Below are positions 8,688-18,048 of a stretch of 64,000 nt of DNA, in pieces. Positions within the stretch are counted from its first letter, which is position 1, and each line of letters starts with the position of its first letter. The DNA is taken from assembly GCF_000826145.2 (NCBI RefSeq), contig NZ_LN651337.1:871774-935773 (forward strand), given 5' to 3'. This stretch comes from Sporosarcina koreensis (GTDB lineage Bacteria > Bacillota > Bacilli > Bacillales_A > Planococcaceae). The notes beneath the pieces were generated by a model. The model saw only the letters and a list, made by a program, of their open reading frames with translations, made no database searches and was not told the DNA's origin. The translations under genes were made by a program, and so were the position numbers.

Positions 8688-9950
8688 TCACTTGATAAGA
8701 CCCAGTTCCTCCAGTCGGCCGACCGCACTCAGGATGGCCGCCTTGACGTGCTCGTAGGTGAGGCCGCCCTGGACGTACGCCGTGTATGGCGGCCGGATCG
8801 GACCGTCCGCTGTCAGTTCGATGCTGGAGCCCTGGATGAACGTACCGGCCGCCATGATGACATCATCGGCATATCCCGGCATGTACGACGGCACCGGGCT
8901 GACATGGGCGTCGATCGGCGAGTTTTCCTGGATGGTCTGGCAGAATGCGATCATCTGCTCAGCGCTGGCAAATGAGACGGATTGGATCAGGTCAGTCCGC
9001 TTGGCGGAGAAATGCGGCGCTGTCTCCAGTCCATAGGAGGCGAGCATGCCCGCGGTGAACTGTGCCCCTTTGACCGCCTGGCTGACGACGTGCGGTGCCA
9101 GGAAGAAACCTTGATACATTTCACGAAGCGTGTCGAGACTCGCGCCGGCTTCCGCGCCGAGTCCCGGGGAAGTCATCCGGTAGCTGCATTTCTCGATCAG
9201 ATCCGCGCGCCCGGCAATATAGCCGCCTGTACGCGCAAGACCGCCTCCCGGGTTTTTGATGAGGGACCCGGCCATGATATCGATGCCGACCTCGGTCGGT
9301 TCCAGTTCTTCTGTGAATTCACCGTAGCAGTTGTCGGTGAATAGGATGAGGCCGGGGTGCTTCGATTTGATGCGCTCCGCCATCTTCTGGATTTTGCTGA
9401 TTGTGAACGACGGACGGTCTGCGTACCCGCGGGAGCGCTGGATGGCGATCATCTTTGTTTCAGGGCGGATCTGCCGCTCGACTTCGTCGAAATCGACACT
9501 GCCGTCATCCAGAAGATCGACGTGACGGTAGCTTATATTCAGATCCTTCAGCGAGCCGGTATCCTTGTCCCCTCCGGATACGATGGATTCCAGCGTGTCG
9601 TATGGTTTCCCGGTAATATAAAGAAGCTCATCACCCGGCCGCAGAATGCCGAAAAGCGTGATGGCGATGGCGTGTGTGCCTGAGATGATCTGACCGCGGA
9701 CAAGACAATCCTCCGCACCGAACGTATCCGCATACACCCGTTCGAGGACTTCACGGCCTGAGTCGTCATAGCCGTATCCGGTCGAGCCATTCAGATGGAA
9801 GTCGCTGACGCGGTTGTTACGGAATGCGGCAAGCACTTTCTGCTGGTTGAACAGGGCGATCCGCTCCGTCTCCTGCGAATATGGCCGTATTTCCGTCTCT
9901 ATCTTTTCTGCGCGCGCAAGGATTTCGTTGTTCAATTGCTGTATACTCAT
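8688..9950 (-). CDS. ynbB: YnbB, PLP-dependent 'aluminium resistance'/methionine gamma-lyase family protein
   Basis: A 420-residue fold-type I PLP enzyme homologue, the length expected for the Alum_res family. The N-terminal FHLNGSTGYGYDDSGRE region is a family hallmark; LFTDNCYGEF carries the cofactor-ring Asp, and the Schiff-base lysine is probably in GSLIKNPGGGLA. The name aluminium resistance is historical and the true substrate is unknown; related proteins are annotated as Cys/Met lyases. GGAG precedes ATG 9950. In B. subtilis ynbB lies between hflX and glnRA; those genes are not beside it here. No clear terminator follows it, only the repeat array. Confidence 0.9.
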   Translation of the reverse strand: MSIQQLNNEILARAEKIETEIRPYSQETERIALFNQQKVLAAFRNNRVSDFHLNGSTGYGYDDSGREVLERVYADTFGAEDCLVRGQIISGTHAIAITLFGILRPGDELLYITGKPYDTLESIVSGGDKDTGSLKDLNISYRHVDLLDDGSVDFDEVERQIRPETKMIAIQRSRGYADRPSFTISKIQKMAERIKSKHPGLILFTDNCYGEFTEELEPTEVGIDIMAGSLIKNPGGGLARTGGYIAGRADLIEKCSYRMTSPGLGAEAGASLDTLREMYQGFFLAPHVVSQAVKGAQFTAGMLASYGLETAPHFSAKRTDLIQSVSFASAEQMIAFCQTIQENSPIDAHVSPVPSYMPGYADDVIMAAGTFIQGSSIELTADGPIRPPYTAYVQGGLTYEHVKAAILSAVGRLEELGLIK

Positions 9951-10069
9951 TCAGGATGCTCCATTCTTGTCCATAGATATACAATCCATTTTAGCAGTTC
10001 AGACGCCGCCGGTAAATGAATGAAGCCGGCTGGCGCAGCTGCACATTATAAGAACGGAGGCACGATTCG

Positions 10070-10675
10070 GTGACTTGGGACATTTTCAGTCTGATTGGGA
10101 CTGCTGCTTTTGCCATCTCCGGCGCAATTGTTGCAATGGAGGAGGACTTTGATATGTTCGGGGTGTACATCCTCGGGATGGTGACCGCTTTCGGCGGAGG
10201 GGCTGTGCGTAATCTGGTGATCGGCATCCCTGTTTCCGTCCTGTGGGAACAAGGTCTGTTTTTCACTGTCGCTTCTGTGCTGATCGCTGTGATCTTCTTC
10301 TTTTCCGGATACTTGCTGAAGACCTGGAACAGATGGGGAGCGTATTTCGATGCGATCGGACTCGCGGCTTTTGCGATCCAGGGCGCCCTGATGGCTGTCC
10401 GGATGGATATGCCGCTGTTTGCGGTCGTGGCAGCCGCCGTATTGACCGGAGCAGGCGGGGGTGTGATCCGTGATCTGCTTGCCGGCCGCCAGCCGCTCAT
10501 CTTCAAGAGCGATATTTATGCGGTATGGGCAGCACTCGCGGGGCTCATCGTCGGGTTCGATAACTATGTGCATGATGCTGCTCTTTATGTACTGCTGGCT
10601 GCCACTGCCGCCCTGCGCATGCTGTCGATCAAATATCACTGGCAGCTGCCCCAGCGGTCTCTGCTGCCAAAATAA
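10070..10675 (+). CDS. TRIC-type/UPF0126 membrane protein
   Basis: A 201-residue, almost wholly hydrophobic protein with about seven membrane helices in two related halves. Each half has the family Gly-rich signature, GGGAVRNLVIG at about residue 43 and GGGVIRDLLAG at about residue 129. Bacterial homologues form trimeric cation channels; older annotation calls the domain a glycine transporter. The start is GTG 10070 behind ACGGAGG. It faces hfq and shares a terminator with it. The ion carried cannot be told from sequence. Confidence 0.9.
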   Translation: MTWDIFSLIGTAAFAISGAIVAMEEDFDMFGVYILGMVTAFGGGAVRNLVIGIPVSVLWEQGLFFTVASVLIAVIFFFSGYLLKTWNRWGAYFDAIGLAAFAIQGALMAVRMDMPLFAVVAAAVLTGAGGGVIRDLLAGRQPLIFKSDIYAVWAALAGLIVGFDNYVHDAALYVLLAATAALRMLSIKYHWQLPQRSLLPK

Positions 10676-10700
10676 AAAAAGGCCCGCACAGGCCTTTTTT
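10673..10700. terminator. Bidirectional terminator between the TRIC-type gene and hfq
   Basis: AAAAAAAGGCC and GGCCTTTTTT form a stem with T-runs on both strands; it touches the stop codons of both convergent genes. Confidence 0.85.
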
Positions 10701-10923
10701 ATTGTTCATCTTTCAGGACGACCGGTTTCGCCGGCACATAGGTCGAAATCGCATGTTTGTAGATGAGCTGCTGTTTCGAGTCGGATTCAAGCAGGACCGT
10801 GTAATTGTCATAGGATTTGATGATCCCTTTCAGCTGAAACCCGTTTGTCAGGAATATCGTGACGAATGTATTGTTCTTGCGGAGCGAATTCAAAAACACG
10901 TCCTGCATATTTGCATTTGCCAA
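10699..10923 (-). CDS. hfq: RNA chaperone Hfq
   Basis: A 74-residue Sm-like protein. The Sm1 region ([22 protein letters not shown]) and the Sm2 [10 protein letters not shown] motif are intact, including the pore Lys-His pair. Hfq hexamers bind A/U-rich RNA; in Bacillus the role in sRNA pairing is modest. It lies 12 bp behind miaA, the widely conserved miaA-hfq order, and ends in a terminator shared with the facing gene. Confidence 0.98.
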   Translation of the reverse strand: MANANMQDVFLNSLRKNNTFVTIFLTNGFQLKGIIKSYDNYTVLLESDSKQQLIYKHAISTYVPAKPVVLKDEQ

Positions 10924-10935
10924 TGAGGAGTCCCC

Positions 10936-11910
10936 CTACCGTTGTTTTTCTTCAAAGCTTCCTTCTCTATTCGCCATCGATTCACTGCATTCCTTCACCT
11001 TGCTGCAAATAATCCTGACGAGCTCATCTCTTCCCGCCTGCGCGTCCAGCCAGCAGACCGGGAGCTTGTTGCGAAAGTACGTCATCTGGCGCTTTGCATA
11101 CCGGCGGGTGTTCCTTTTGACCAGATCGACGGCTTCATCCAGCGGCTGTCCGCAGTCCAATGCTTCATACAATTCCTTATAGCCGATCGCCTGGACGGAT
11201 TGGACGTCACGGATCCCCTGTCTCCGCAGTTCCCCGACTTCCTCCAGCAGTCCGGCGTCCATCATCCGCTCCACCCGCCGGTCTATGCGCTCATACAGGA
11301 TCTCCCTCGGCATGTCCAGCCCGGCGATCAAGGCATTCATGACCGGGACGGCACCCACATCCGATTCTTGTTCGGCTTTTGTATTGCCGCTCACTTCAAG
11401 GATTTCAAGCGCACGGATCAGCCGGCGGTGGTTGTTCGGATGGATTTTCCGGGCACTTTCAGGGTCCAGCTCTGTGAGCCGTCTGTACAGCGGCTCCTGC
11501 CCTGTATCCGCCAGTTCCTCTTCAAGACGGGCCCGTACACGTTCATCACCCGCTGCCTCCGTGAAACGGTAGTCATACAGGACCGACTGGATGTACAAAC
11601 CGGTCCCGCCGACGACAATCGGCATCTTACCGCGCTGCTTGATTTCCGTGATCTTTTCCCTGACAATCTGCTGATACTCCGCGGCAGAGAACGGCTCTTC
11701 CGGCGCCTTGATGTCGAACAGATGGTGGGGGATCCCTTCCATTTCATCTGCTGTGATCTTTGCTGTGCCGATATCCAGCCCCCGGTATACCTGCATGGCG
11801 TCGCCGTTCACGATTTCCCCAGCCAGGCAGTGAGCTAGACCGACAGCGGTGTCCGTCTTCCCAGAAGCGGTCGGTCCGACAATGACGATAACATCCAGCT
11901 GGTTCTTCAC
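10936..11910 (-). CDS. miaA: tRNA dimethylallyltransferase MiaA
   Basis: This enzyme adds a dimethylallyl group to N6 of A37 in tRNAs reading UNN codons. The P-loop GPTASGKT lies near the N-terminus, followed by the acceptor-site GDAMQVYRGLDIGTAK and the GGTGLYIQ segment. I favour GTG 11910, which overlaps the upstream hydrolase stop as GTGA behind GGTGA, giving 324 residues; the alternative ATG 11925 gives 329 residues but has no visible ribosome site. It is translationally coupled to the hydrolase upstream and followed closely by hfq. Confidence 0.96.
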   Translation of the reverse strand: MKNQLDVIVIVGPTASGKTDTAVGLAHCLAGEIVNGDAMQVYRGLDIGTAKITADEMEGIPHHLFDIKAPEEPFSAAEYQQIVREKITEIKQRGKMPIVVGGTGLYIQSVLYDYRFTEAAGDERVRARLEEELADTGQEPLYRRLTELDPESARKIHPNNHRRLIRALEILEVSGNTKAEQESDVGAVPVMNALIAGLDMPREILYERIDRRVERMMDAGLLEEVGELRRQGIRDVQSVQAIGYKELYEALDCGQPLDEAVDLVKRNTRRYAKRQMTYFRNKLPVCWLDAQAGRDELVRIICSKVKECSESMANREGSFEEKQR

Positions 11911-12821
11911 GATTTCACCAGCCATTCAAGCATGACGGCAAGTGTACGCGCCTGAGCCGCCCCTTGCAGTATTTCGTGCCGCTCCCCTTCACGGAAACTG
12001 ACGGTAACACTCCGGACACCGGCATTCCGATAAAGGGCTGCTGCCTCGAAAACCCCTGCTCCCATATCGCCGACAGGGTCATCACTCCCGGAAATCAACA
12101 GCACCGGCAGGCTTTTCGGGACTGATCGGTAGGCATCTGCGGTGCTGATCACTTTCAGACCCTCAAACAATACACGGAAAAACTTATTCGTCGATACGGC
12201 TCCGGACAGCGGGTCGGCGATGTATTCACGGACTGCTCTCCGGTCTGTTGACAGCCAGTCGAATTTCGTTTCCGGATGATCGACGGATCTGTTATACCCG
12301 CCGAACCCAAGCTTATCCAGCAGATAACTCGGGGCATGGCTGCCGTCTTTCACAGACAGCATGGAGGCCAATATTGTTCCGCCGATGCCGACGATGCCCG
12401 GTCCGCCTGCCGTCCCCGACAAAATGAGGGCATCCAGTTCACGGCCGTGTTTCTGGCTGTAACGCCGGACGACGAACGAGCCCATGCTGTGACCGAACAG
12501 TATACATGGCACCCTTCCGAACCGTTTTTTGTAATGGGCCAGCACTTCCCGGACATCCTCTGCAAGACGGTCGAATGTGACGTTGTCTCCAAAATCACCG
12601 AGACGGCCGGCCTCTTCTGCAAGCGGCCCATGTCCCCGCTGGTTCTGTCCGCTGACCGCATACCCTTGTGCTGCAAGTTCTTCCATCACACCGGAATACC
12701 TGCCGATATGTTCCGCCATGCCATGCACGAGGTGAATATGGCCACGTGGGGTGCTGCCGGGCCCGAGCGACACGGCTTCCACCATGCATCCGTCGGACAT
12801 GATCAGAGTTTCTCTTTCCAC
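11907..12821 (-). CDS. Alpha/beta hydrolase, monoacylglycerol lipase/lysophospholipase-like
   Basis: A 304-residue soluble hydrolase. The HGMAEHIGRY segment near residue 34 supplies the oxyanion hole, GHSMG holds the nucleophile, SGSDDPVG gives the acid and GERHEIL the histidine, so the triad is complete. The pattern is that of the PldB/monoglyceride lipase group; the substrate remains a guess. GTG 12821 follows GGAGG. It is inserted between mutL and miaA, 18 bp behind mutL and overlapping miaA by 4 nt if the GTG start is right, so it is part of the operon although it has no known link to mismatch repair or tRNA modification. Confidence 0.88.
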   Translation of the reverse strand: MERETLIMSDGCMVEAVSLGPGSTPRGHIHLVHGMAEHIGRYSGVMEELAAQGYAVSGQNQRGHGPLAEEAGRLGDFGDNVTFDRLAEDVREVLAHYKKRFGRVPCILFGHSMGSFVVRRYSQKHGRELDALILSGTAGGPGIVGIGGTILASMLSVKDGSHAPSYLLDKLGFGGYNRSVDHPETKFDWLSTDRRAVREYIADPLSGAVSTNKFFRVLFEGLKVISTADAYRSVPKSLPVLLISGSDDPVGDMGAGVFEAAALYRNAGVRSVTVSFREGERHEILQGAAQARTLAVMLEWLVKS

Positions 12822-12839
12822 TGCTTTCCCTCCTATTCG

Positions 12840-14711
12840 CTACATGACCCGTTTAAACATCTTTTCCAGTTCATAGGTCGTGAAATGGATGAGCACCGGC
12901 CTGCCATGAGGACATGTGTAAGGGTTCTCGGCTGCTCCCAGATCTTTCAGGAGGCGCTGCATATCGGACGGTGTCAAATGATGATTCGCCTTGATGGAAC
13001 GTTTGCAGCTCATCATGATGGCTGTATCTTCGCGGAGCTTCGCAATGTCGACTTTCCTCGTGTGGAGTACTTGTTCGATCATCTCCTCGATGATCGAGGA
13101 CGCCTCTTCCGGCGGGAACCAGGATGGATACTCTTTCACGGTATAGGATGACGGCCCGAACTGTTCGAGGAATACACCGACTTCTTCCAATGCACCGAGC
13201 CGTTCCTCGATCTTCAGCTGCTCATCGGCCGAGTAATGGAAGATGAGGGGCATGAGGAGCATCTGCCGCTCCGCATGATCCACTTGCGCGATCTTTTTCC
13301 GGAAGTATTCGTACTTGATCCGTTCCTGCGCCGCGTGCTGATCGATCAGGTAGAAACCGTCTTCGTTCTGCGCGACGATATAGGTGCCATGCACCTGACC
13401 GACAGGCAGAAGGACAGGAAATGATGCAGCAGGCACTGGCATGGGTGTTTCCGCCTTGGTTGGTATTTCAGCTGACTCCGGAGACGTCGGCATCCTTTCC
13501 GTGAGATCCGGTGTCCAGGCTGCCGACTGTACCGTGCTGAATTCCTGCCGGGTTTCAGCCGTCTGCTCTGCTGCCGGGCTCTCGGTCTGTTCAAAACCGC
13601 TGACCGATGGAGCAGGCTGTTCTGCAGGCACCGGATCTTTCCGGAAACCTGCAGTCTTCCAGAATGATTCCTGGACACTGTCCGCCTGCTTCGGTTTCTT
13701 CTCCTTTGGTACCGCATCCGGGATGATCAATGCGCGTTTCACCGCCGTGCGGATCCCCTCCCGGACAGCCGACAGCAGTTCGGATTCCTTGCTCACCTTT
13801 ATGAACTGTTTCGAAGGATGCACATTGACGTCTGTCAGGTACGGATCCGCCTCCGCTTCAATCACCGCGATCGGGAAACGTCCGATTGGCAAATACGTAT
13901 GGAGTGCGTCGAGCACCGCATTGTTGACCGCATAGCTCTTGACCCATCTGCCGTTGATGAGGACAGTCATATAGTTCTTCGAAGCCCGTGTCATCTCCGG
14001 AAGTGTCACATACCCTCTTACGCTGTAATCGGCATTCCCGCCTGCGAAAGGAATCATCTTCTTTGCGACTGCGATGCCGTATACATCGGAGAGCACCCGC
14101 TGCAGGTCCCCTGACCCCGAGGTTTTCAGCAAGACCTGCTGTCCGTGCGATAGACGGAAGGCGATGCGCGGATGGCTGATCGCCAGACGGTTGACGAGAT
14201 CGATCGTATGGCCGAGTTCCGTCTGGATGGTCTTCATATATTTCAGCCGCGCCGGTGTATTGAAGAATACTTGGGAGATTGTGATATCCGTCCCTTTCCG
14301 CAGGGCGGCCGCCTGGTGACCGAGAATCCGGCCGCCTTCCAGCTGCACCTTGGTGCCTACCTCGCCATCCGACGTCCACAGATCGATTTTCGAAACGGCG
14401 GCGATACTTGCCAGGGCCTCCCCCCGGAAACCGAGTGTCCGGATCCGGAACAGATCATGCTCATTCTCCAGCTTGCTCGTTGCATGCCGTTCGAATGCCC
14501 GGATGGCGTCCGCGAAACTCATCCCTTTTCCATTGTCCGTCACCCGGATGCTCGTCAGGCCGGCCTCTTCCAGGCTGATTTCAATCGATGTGCTGCCGGC
14601 ATCTATCGAGTTCTCCGCCAGTTCCTTCACGATGGAAGCCGGGCGCTCCACCACTTCCCCGGCTGCTATTTTGTTGGCGAGCGGAGCATCCATCACTTTT
14701 ATGATGTCCAT
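12840..14711 (-). CDS. mutL: DNA mismatch repair protein MutL
   Basis: A 623-residue GHKL ATPase and endonuclease. The ATP-binding motifs are ENSIDAGS, DNGKGM, and TLGFRGEAL within the first 100 residues. After a variable Pro/Ser/Glu-rich linker (about 340-430) comes the nuclease metal motif DQHAAQERIKYE, and the late CPHGRPVLIHFT segment completes the site. The protein can therefore nick DNA, as expected in bacteria lacking MutH. It follows mutS by 16 bp and is the middle of a mutS-mutL-hydrolase-miaA-hfq transcription unit. Confidence 0.97.
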   Translation of the reverse strand: MDIIKVMDAPLANKIAAGEVVERPASIVKELAENSIDAGSTSIEISLEEAGLTSIRVTDNGKGMSFADAIRAFERHATSKLENEHDLFRIRTLGFRGEALASIAAVSKIDLWTSDGEVGTKVQLEGGRILGHQAAALRKGTDITISQVFFNTPARLKYMKTIQTELGHTIDLVNRLAISHPRIAFRLSHGQQVLLKTSGSGDLQRVLSDVYGIAVAKKMIPFAGGNADYSVRGYVTLPEMTRASKNYMTVLINGRWVKSYAVNNAVLDALHTYLPIGRFPIAVIEAEADPYLTDVNVHPSKQFIKVSKESELLSAVREGIRTAVKRALIIPDAVPKEKKPKQADSVQESFWKTAGFRKDPVPAEQPAPSVSGFEQTESPAAEQTAETRQEFSTVQSAAWTPDLTERMPTSPESAEIPTKAETPMPVPAASFPVLLPVGQVHGTYIVAQNEDGFYLIDQHAAQERIKYEYFRKKIAQVDHAERQMLLMPLIFHYSADEQLKIEERLGALEEVGVFLEQFGPSSYTVKEYPSWFPPEEASSIIEEMIEQVLHTRKVDIAKLREDTAIMMSCKRSIKANHHLTPSDMQRLLKDLGAAENPYTCPHGRPVLIHFTTYELEKMFKRVM

Positions 14712-14727
14712 TCTGCCACTTCCTTTC

Positions 14728-17289
14728 TCACTTCAGCTTCGCTTTCAAATCGAACAGGATCTGCAGTCCCTGGAGAGGTGTCGTATTGGCAGGATCCAAT
14801 TCCGCGATCATCTCCAGGACTTCCTTATGTTCGGCCGGCATCGTTTCAGGCTCTTCCTGGGCAAAATCGAAGAAGCTGATCTGCTCCCCGGCCGGTTTTT
14901 GCGGCTGTTCATCCGCATGCTGGTTCTCGAAACCTTCCAGCAGGACGCGGGCACGGTCGAGAAGTGCTTCAGGCAGTCCTGCGAGCTCCGCCACATGGAT
15001 GCCGTAGCTCTTATCGGCCGGCCCTCCCATCACCTTGTGGAGGAAGACGACCTTCCCTTCCTGCTCCATCGCAGCAACGTGCACGTTCACCAGGCGCTGC
15101 AGCTGTCCATCCAATGCCGTCAGCTCGTGGTAATGCGTGGAGAACAGGGTGTTGGCACCGATTTTGTCGTGGATATACTCCATCATCGCCTGCGCGAGCG
15201 CCATGCCGTCATACGTGGAGGTTCCCCGTCCGATTTCATCGAACAGGAGGAGACTGCGGTCTGTCGCATGTGCGATCGCCTGCTGGGATTCCATCATCTC
15301 CATCATGAATGTACTCTGTCCCGAAGCCAGGTCATCCGCCGCCCCGATCCTCGTGAAAATCTGATCGGTGACCGGCAGCACGGCCGACTCGCAAGGGACA
15401 TAACAGCCGATCTGCGCCATGACGACCGTAAGTGCCACCTGCCGCATGTATGTGCTTTTCCCGGACATGTTCGGCCCGGTGATGAGCAGCATATTGGATT
15501 CCTTCGTCAGCTTGCAGCTGTTCGGCACATACAGGGAGTGATCCATCATCTTTTCCACGACAGGATGGCGTCCGTCCCTGATCTCGAGTGTCCGGGCATC
15601 CGTGAAACTCGGTTTCGTATATTGCTGTGTTTCGGATACTTCTGCGAACGCAGCGAGTACATCCAGTTCACTGATGACCGAGGCGAGCTGCTGTATTTCT
15701 TCGATGCCAGCCTTCATCCGCTCCCTCACTTCGGTGAACAGGGTGTATTCAAGTTCCAGGCTCTGCGCTTCCGCATTCAGGATCAATTCCTCTTTCTCCT
15801 TCAGTTCAGCGGTGATATAGCGTTCCGCGTTCGCGAGTGTCTGTTTCCTCTCGTATCGGGTGAGATCCGCGAGATGCAGGTTGGACCTGGTGATTTCGAT
15901 GAAGTAACCGAAAATCCGGTTATAGCCGATTTTCAATCCTTTAATGCCGGTCAGTTCCCGTTCTTTCTGTTCGAGTTCGGCCAGCCATTGCTTGCCGTTC
16001 TGTGCAGCATCCCGGTATGTATCCAGCTGACCGTGGTAGCCGTCCCTGATGACACCGCCATCTTTTGCGGACAGCGGAGGTGTTTCCGCAATCGCTTCCA
16101 CGAGCAGCCGGCAGTGATTCTCGCACGGTCGGATCCGATCGGCGAACTCCCGGAGCCGCGGCATGTTTGACTCCGCAAGCAGTCTTTTCAGTGCCGGGAT
16201 GGTCTGCAGGGAGTTGCGCAGCTGCGCCAGATCCCTTGCATTGGCACTGCCCATCGAAATCCGTCCGGCCAGCCGTTCCAGATCGTATACGTCCCGGAGG
16301 GCGGCTTTCAGGTCATCTCGCAGGAAGAACGCGGCAATCAGTTCCTCCACGATGGCGAGTCTCTGTTCAATCTCCTTCTGGTCTGCAAGCGGCTGGCGGA
16401 TCCACGTTTTCAGTTTCCGTGCTCCCATGGCGGTGTTCGTTTCATCGAGCAGCCAAAACAGCGTCCCTTCTTTGCCGCCCGAACGGATCGACTCGACAAG
16501 TTCCAGGTTTCTCATCGAGTTGGCATCAATGGACAGCTTGGCTTCCCTTGCCAGGAACCGGAAAGGCTGCAGGTGATCAAGGCTCGATTTCTGGGTCTGC
16601 TGCAAATATCCGACCAGGCGTCTGCACGCCGGGACAGCAGGGGCAGGCAGTCCATTGAACAATTCACGGCCGTGCGGTTCATAACTATCCGTATCACAGG
16701 AAGACAGGACGATCCCTTTGGTCCCTGCCGATTCGGCGAGCGCAATCTGCAGCTGCTCATCCACGACGGCTTCTCTCATGCCGAGAGAGTCGATCGCCTG
16801 TACAATCGACGTTTCATCCCCATAAATGTACTCGGCAGTACCTTCGCCCGTTGCCAGGTCGATGTAGGAGATGGCACATGCGGCTTCTCCGACGCGGTCC
16901 AATGATCCGATGTAGTGGTTGGTACGGGCATCGATAGCCTTTCCTTCAGTAATCGTACCTGGCGTGACGACACGGACGACCTCCCGCTTGACCAGTCCTT
17001 TCACCTGCTTCGGATCCTCGGTCTGTTCACAGATCGCCACCTTGTACCCTTTGCCGACCAGCGTCTCGATATAGCCATCGGCAGAATGGTACGGCACGCC
17101 GCACATCGGTATCCTGCCTGACTCTCCGCCATCCCGGCTCGTCAGCGTGATTTCCAGGAGATGGGAAGCTTCTGTTGCATCCGAAAAGAACATTTCATAA
17201 AAATCACCCAATCTGAAAAACAAGAACGCATCTTCATACTGGGATTTCACTTGCAGGTATTGTTGCATCATTGGTGTATAAGTTGTCAT
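14728..17289 (-). CDS. mutS: DNA mismatch recognition protein MutS
   Basis: An 853-residue MutS1-type protein. The mismatch-reading Phe-x-Glu motif is in FFRLGDFYEMF near residue 38; the ATPase domain has GPNMSGKST (Walker A), LLFDEIGRGTSTYDG (Walker B and signature), and a helix-turn-helix dimer region at the end. All functional segments are intact. It begins MTTYTPMMQQYLQVK as in Bacillus. It lies behind cotE, from which it is separated by a terminator, and leads the mismatch-repair operon. Confidence 0.98.
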   Translation of the reverse strand: MTTYTPMMQQYLQVKSQYEDAFLFFRLGDFYEMFFSDATEASHLLEITLTSRDGGESGRIPMCGVPYHSADGYIETLVGKGYKVAICEQTEDPKQVKGLVKREVVRVVTPGTITEGKAIDARTNHYIGSLDRVGEAACAISYIDLATGEGTAEYIYGDETSIVQAIDSLGMREAVVDEQLQIALAESAGTKGIVLSSCDTDSYEPHGRELFNGLPAPAVPACRRLVGYLQQTQKSSLDHLQPFRFLAREAKLSIDANSMRNLELVESIRSGGKEGTLFWLLDETNTAMGARKLKTWIRQPLADQKEIEQRLAIVEELIAAFFLRDDLKAALRDVYDLERLAGRISMGSANARDLAQLRNSLQTIPALKRLLAESNMPRLREFADRIRPCENHCRLLVEAIAETPPLSAKDGGVIRDGYHGQLDTYRDAAQNGKQWLAELEQKERELTGIKGLKIGYNRIFGYFIEITRSNLHLADLTRYERKQTLANAERYITAELKEKEELILNAEAQSLELEYTLFTEVRERMKAGIEEIQQLASVISELDVLAAFAEVSETQQYTKPSFTDARTLEIRDGRHPVVEKMMDHSLYVPNSCKLTKESNMLLITGPNMSGKSTYMRQVALTVVMAQIGCYVPCESAVLPVTDQIFTRIGAADDLASGQSTFMMEMMESQQAIAHATDRSLLLFDEIGRGTSTYDGMALAQAMMEYIHDKIGANTLFSTHYHELTALDGQLQRLVNVHVAAMEQEGKVVFLHKVMGGPADKSYGIHVAELAGLPEALLDRARVLLEGFENQHADEQPQKPAGEQISFFDFAQEEPETMPAEHKEVLEMIAELDPANTTPLQGLQILFDLKAKLK

Positions 17290-17383
17290 TCCATTTCCCT
17301 CACAGCTTAATAGTATTCCTTTAGTATACCAGAAGGGGGGCCGTCCCGTTCAACCACACGGCTGCCTATTTTGGGCAAAAAGA

Positions 17384-17408
17384 AAAAGCCGAAGACTGCT
17401 TCGGCTTT
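17384..17408 (-). terminator. Intrinsic terminator of cotE
   Basis: AAGCCGAAG/CTTCGGCTT stem with a 4-nt loop and a T-rich tail on the minus strand; the stem runs into the cotE stop codon. Confidence 0.85.
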
Positions 17409-17952
17409 AAAATGATGAATGGTCGTTCCCCTGGCGGCCGGGTCCGTTGCCTGCATGCTGTTCGTTGGAAGATTCGTCATCAAATGACCACTCTTCCTCC
17501 AGCTCATTCGAGTGGACCGTAATCAGCACTTTCGTTTCACCGATCACTTCCGCCAGAAGTTCCCGTTCTACTTTAATCTGGAACTTTTCCTGGCATTCCG
17601 AGATGATGGCTTCTGTGCAATTCGGCTGCTGAAGCACCTCTACGCGGATTTCCTCTTTGGATGAAGACGGCTCATCCCGGTACCGCAGTTTGATCGTATC
17701 CTTGTACGGTACCGTTTCGGTGAATACCGAAGTTTTTGAATGGTCATGATGAGAATACCAGACGTTCACATCGAATTTCCCTGTCACTTCGATGGTGGAA
17801 CCGACTTTTTTGGCGCTATGCGAGTGGTTGATGACCCAGCAGCCGAGTATGCTGGACGGACGGTTCGGCGGAGTCAGAGAAACTTCCTTCTCCGTCCGCT
17901 TCTTGCCCTTTGCGATAATTGCTTTCGTAACGACCTGCCGTAAGTTTTTCAA
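17407..17952 (-). CDS. cotE: Outer spore coat morphogenetic protein CotE
   Basis: With the TTG start at 17952 the protein has 181 residues, the same as B. subtilis CotE, which organises the outer coat. The core is highly alike: ITKAIIAKGKK-like N-terminus, PSSILGCWVINH, FDVNVWYSHHD, DTIKLRYRD, VLQQPNC and LAEVIGETKV. The upstream in-frame ATG at 17979 lies too near the candidate promoter and lacks a ribosome site, whereas AAGGGGG lies 7 nt before the TTG. The C-terminal tail is acidic but then rich in Gly/His/Asn, unlike the purely acidic Bacillus tail. It follows ricA as in B. subtilis. Confidence 0.95.
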   Translation of the reverse strand: MKNLRQVVTKAIIAKGKKRTEKEVSLTPPNRPSSILGCWVINHSHSAKKVGSTIEVTGKFDVNVWYSHHDHSKTSVFTETVPYKDTIKLRYRDEPSSSKEEIRVEVLQQPNCTEAIISECQEKFQIKVERELLAEVIGETKVLITVHSNELEEEWSFDDESSNEQHAGNGPGRQGNDHSSF

Positions 17953-17980
17953 ATTCTTTCCCCCTTCGTAGACTTCCATA

Positions 17981-18008
17981 CATCCTATGCAGCAGAAGCC
18001 CAGAAAGT
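17981..18008 (-). promoter_or_regulatory. Possible late-sporulation (SigK/SigE-like) promoter of cotE
   Basis: On the minus strand an AC dinucleotide (18008-18007), 17 bp and CATAGGATG (17989-17981) fit the SigK pattern AC-N17-CATA-N3-TA in all but the last base. It lies downstream of the ricA terminator. Confidence 0.3.
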
Positions 18009-18010
18009 GA

Positions 18011-18044
18011 AAAAAATCGGAAGAGAATGATTCTCTCCCGATTT
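18011..18044 (-). terminator. Intrinsic terminator of ricA
   Basis: A 13-bp stem with one mismatch (AATCGG-x-AGAGAA and complement) and a run of seven T residues on the minus strand. Confidence 0.88.
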
Positions 18045-18048
18045 TCCT

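Noticed and set aside
14350-16170. 606-codon open frame on the + strand
   Set aside because: Antisense to mutL and mutS, no ribosome site and no recognisable domain; both genes on the other strand are complete.
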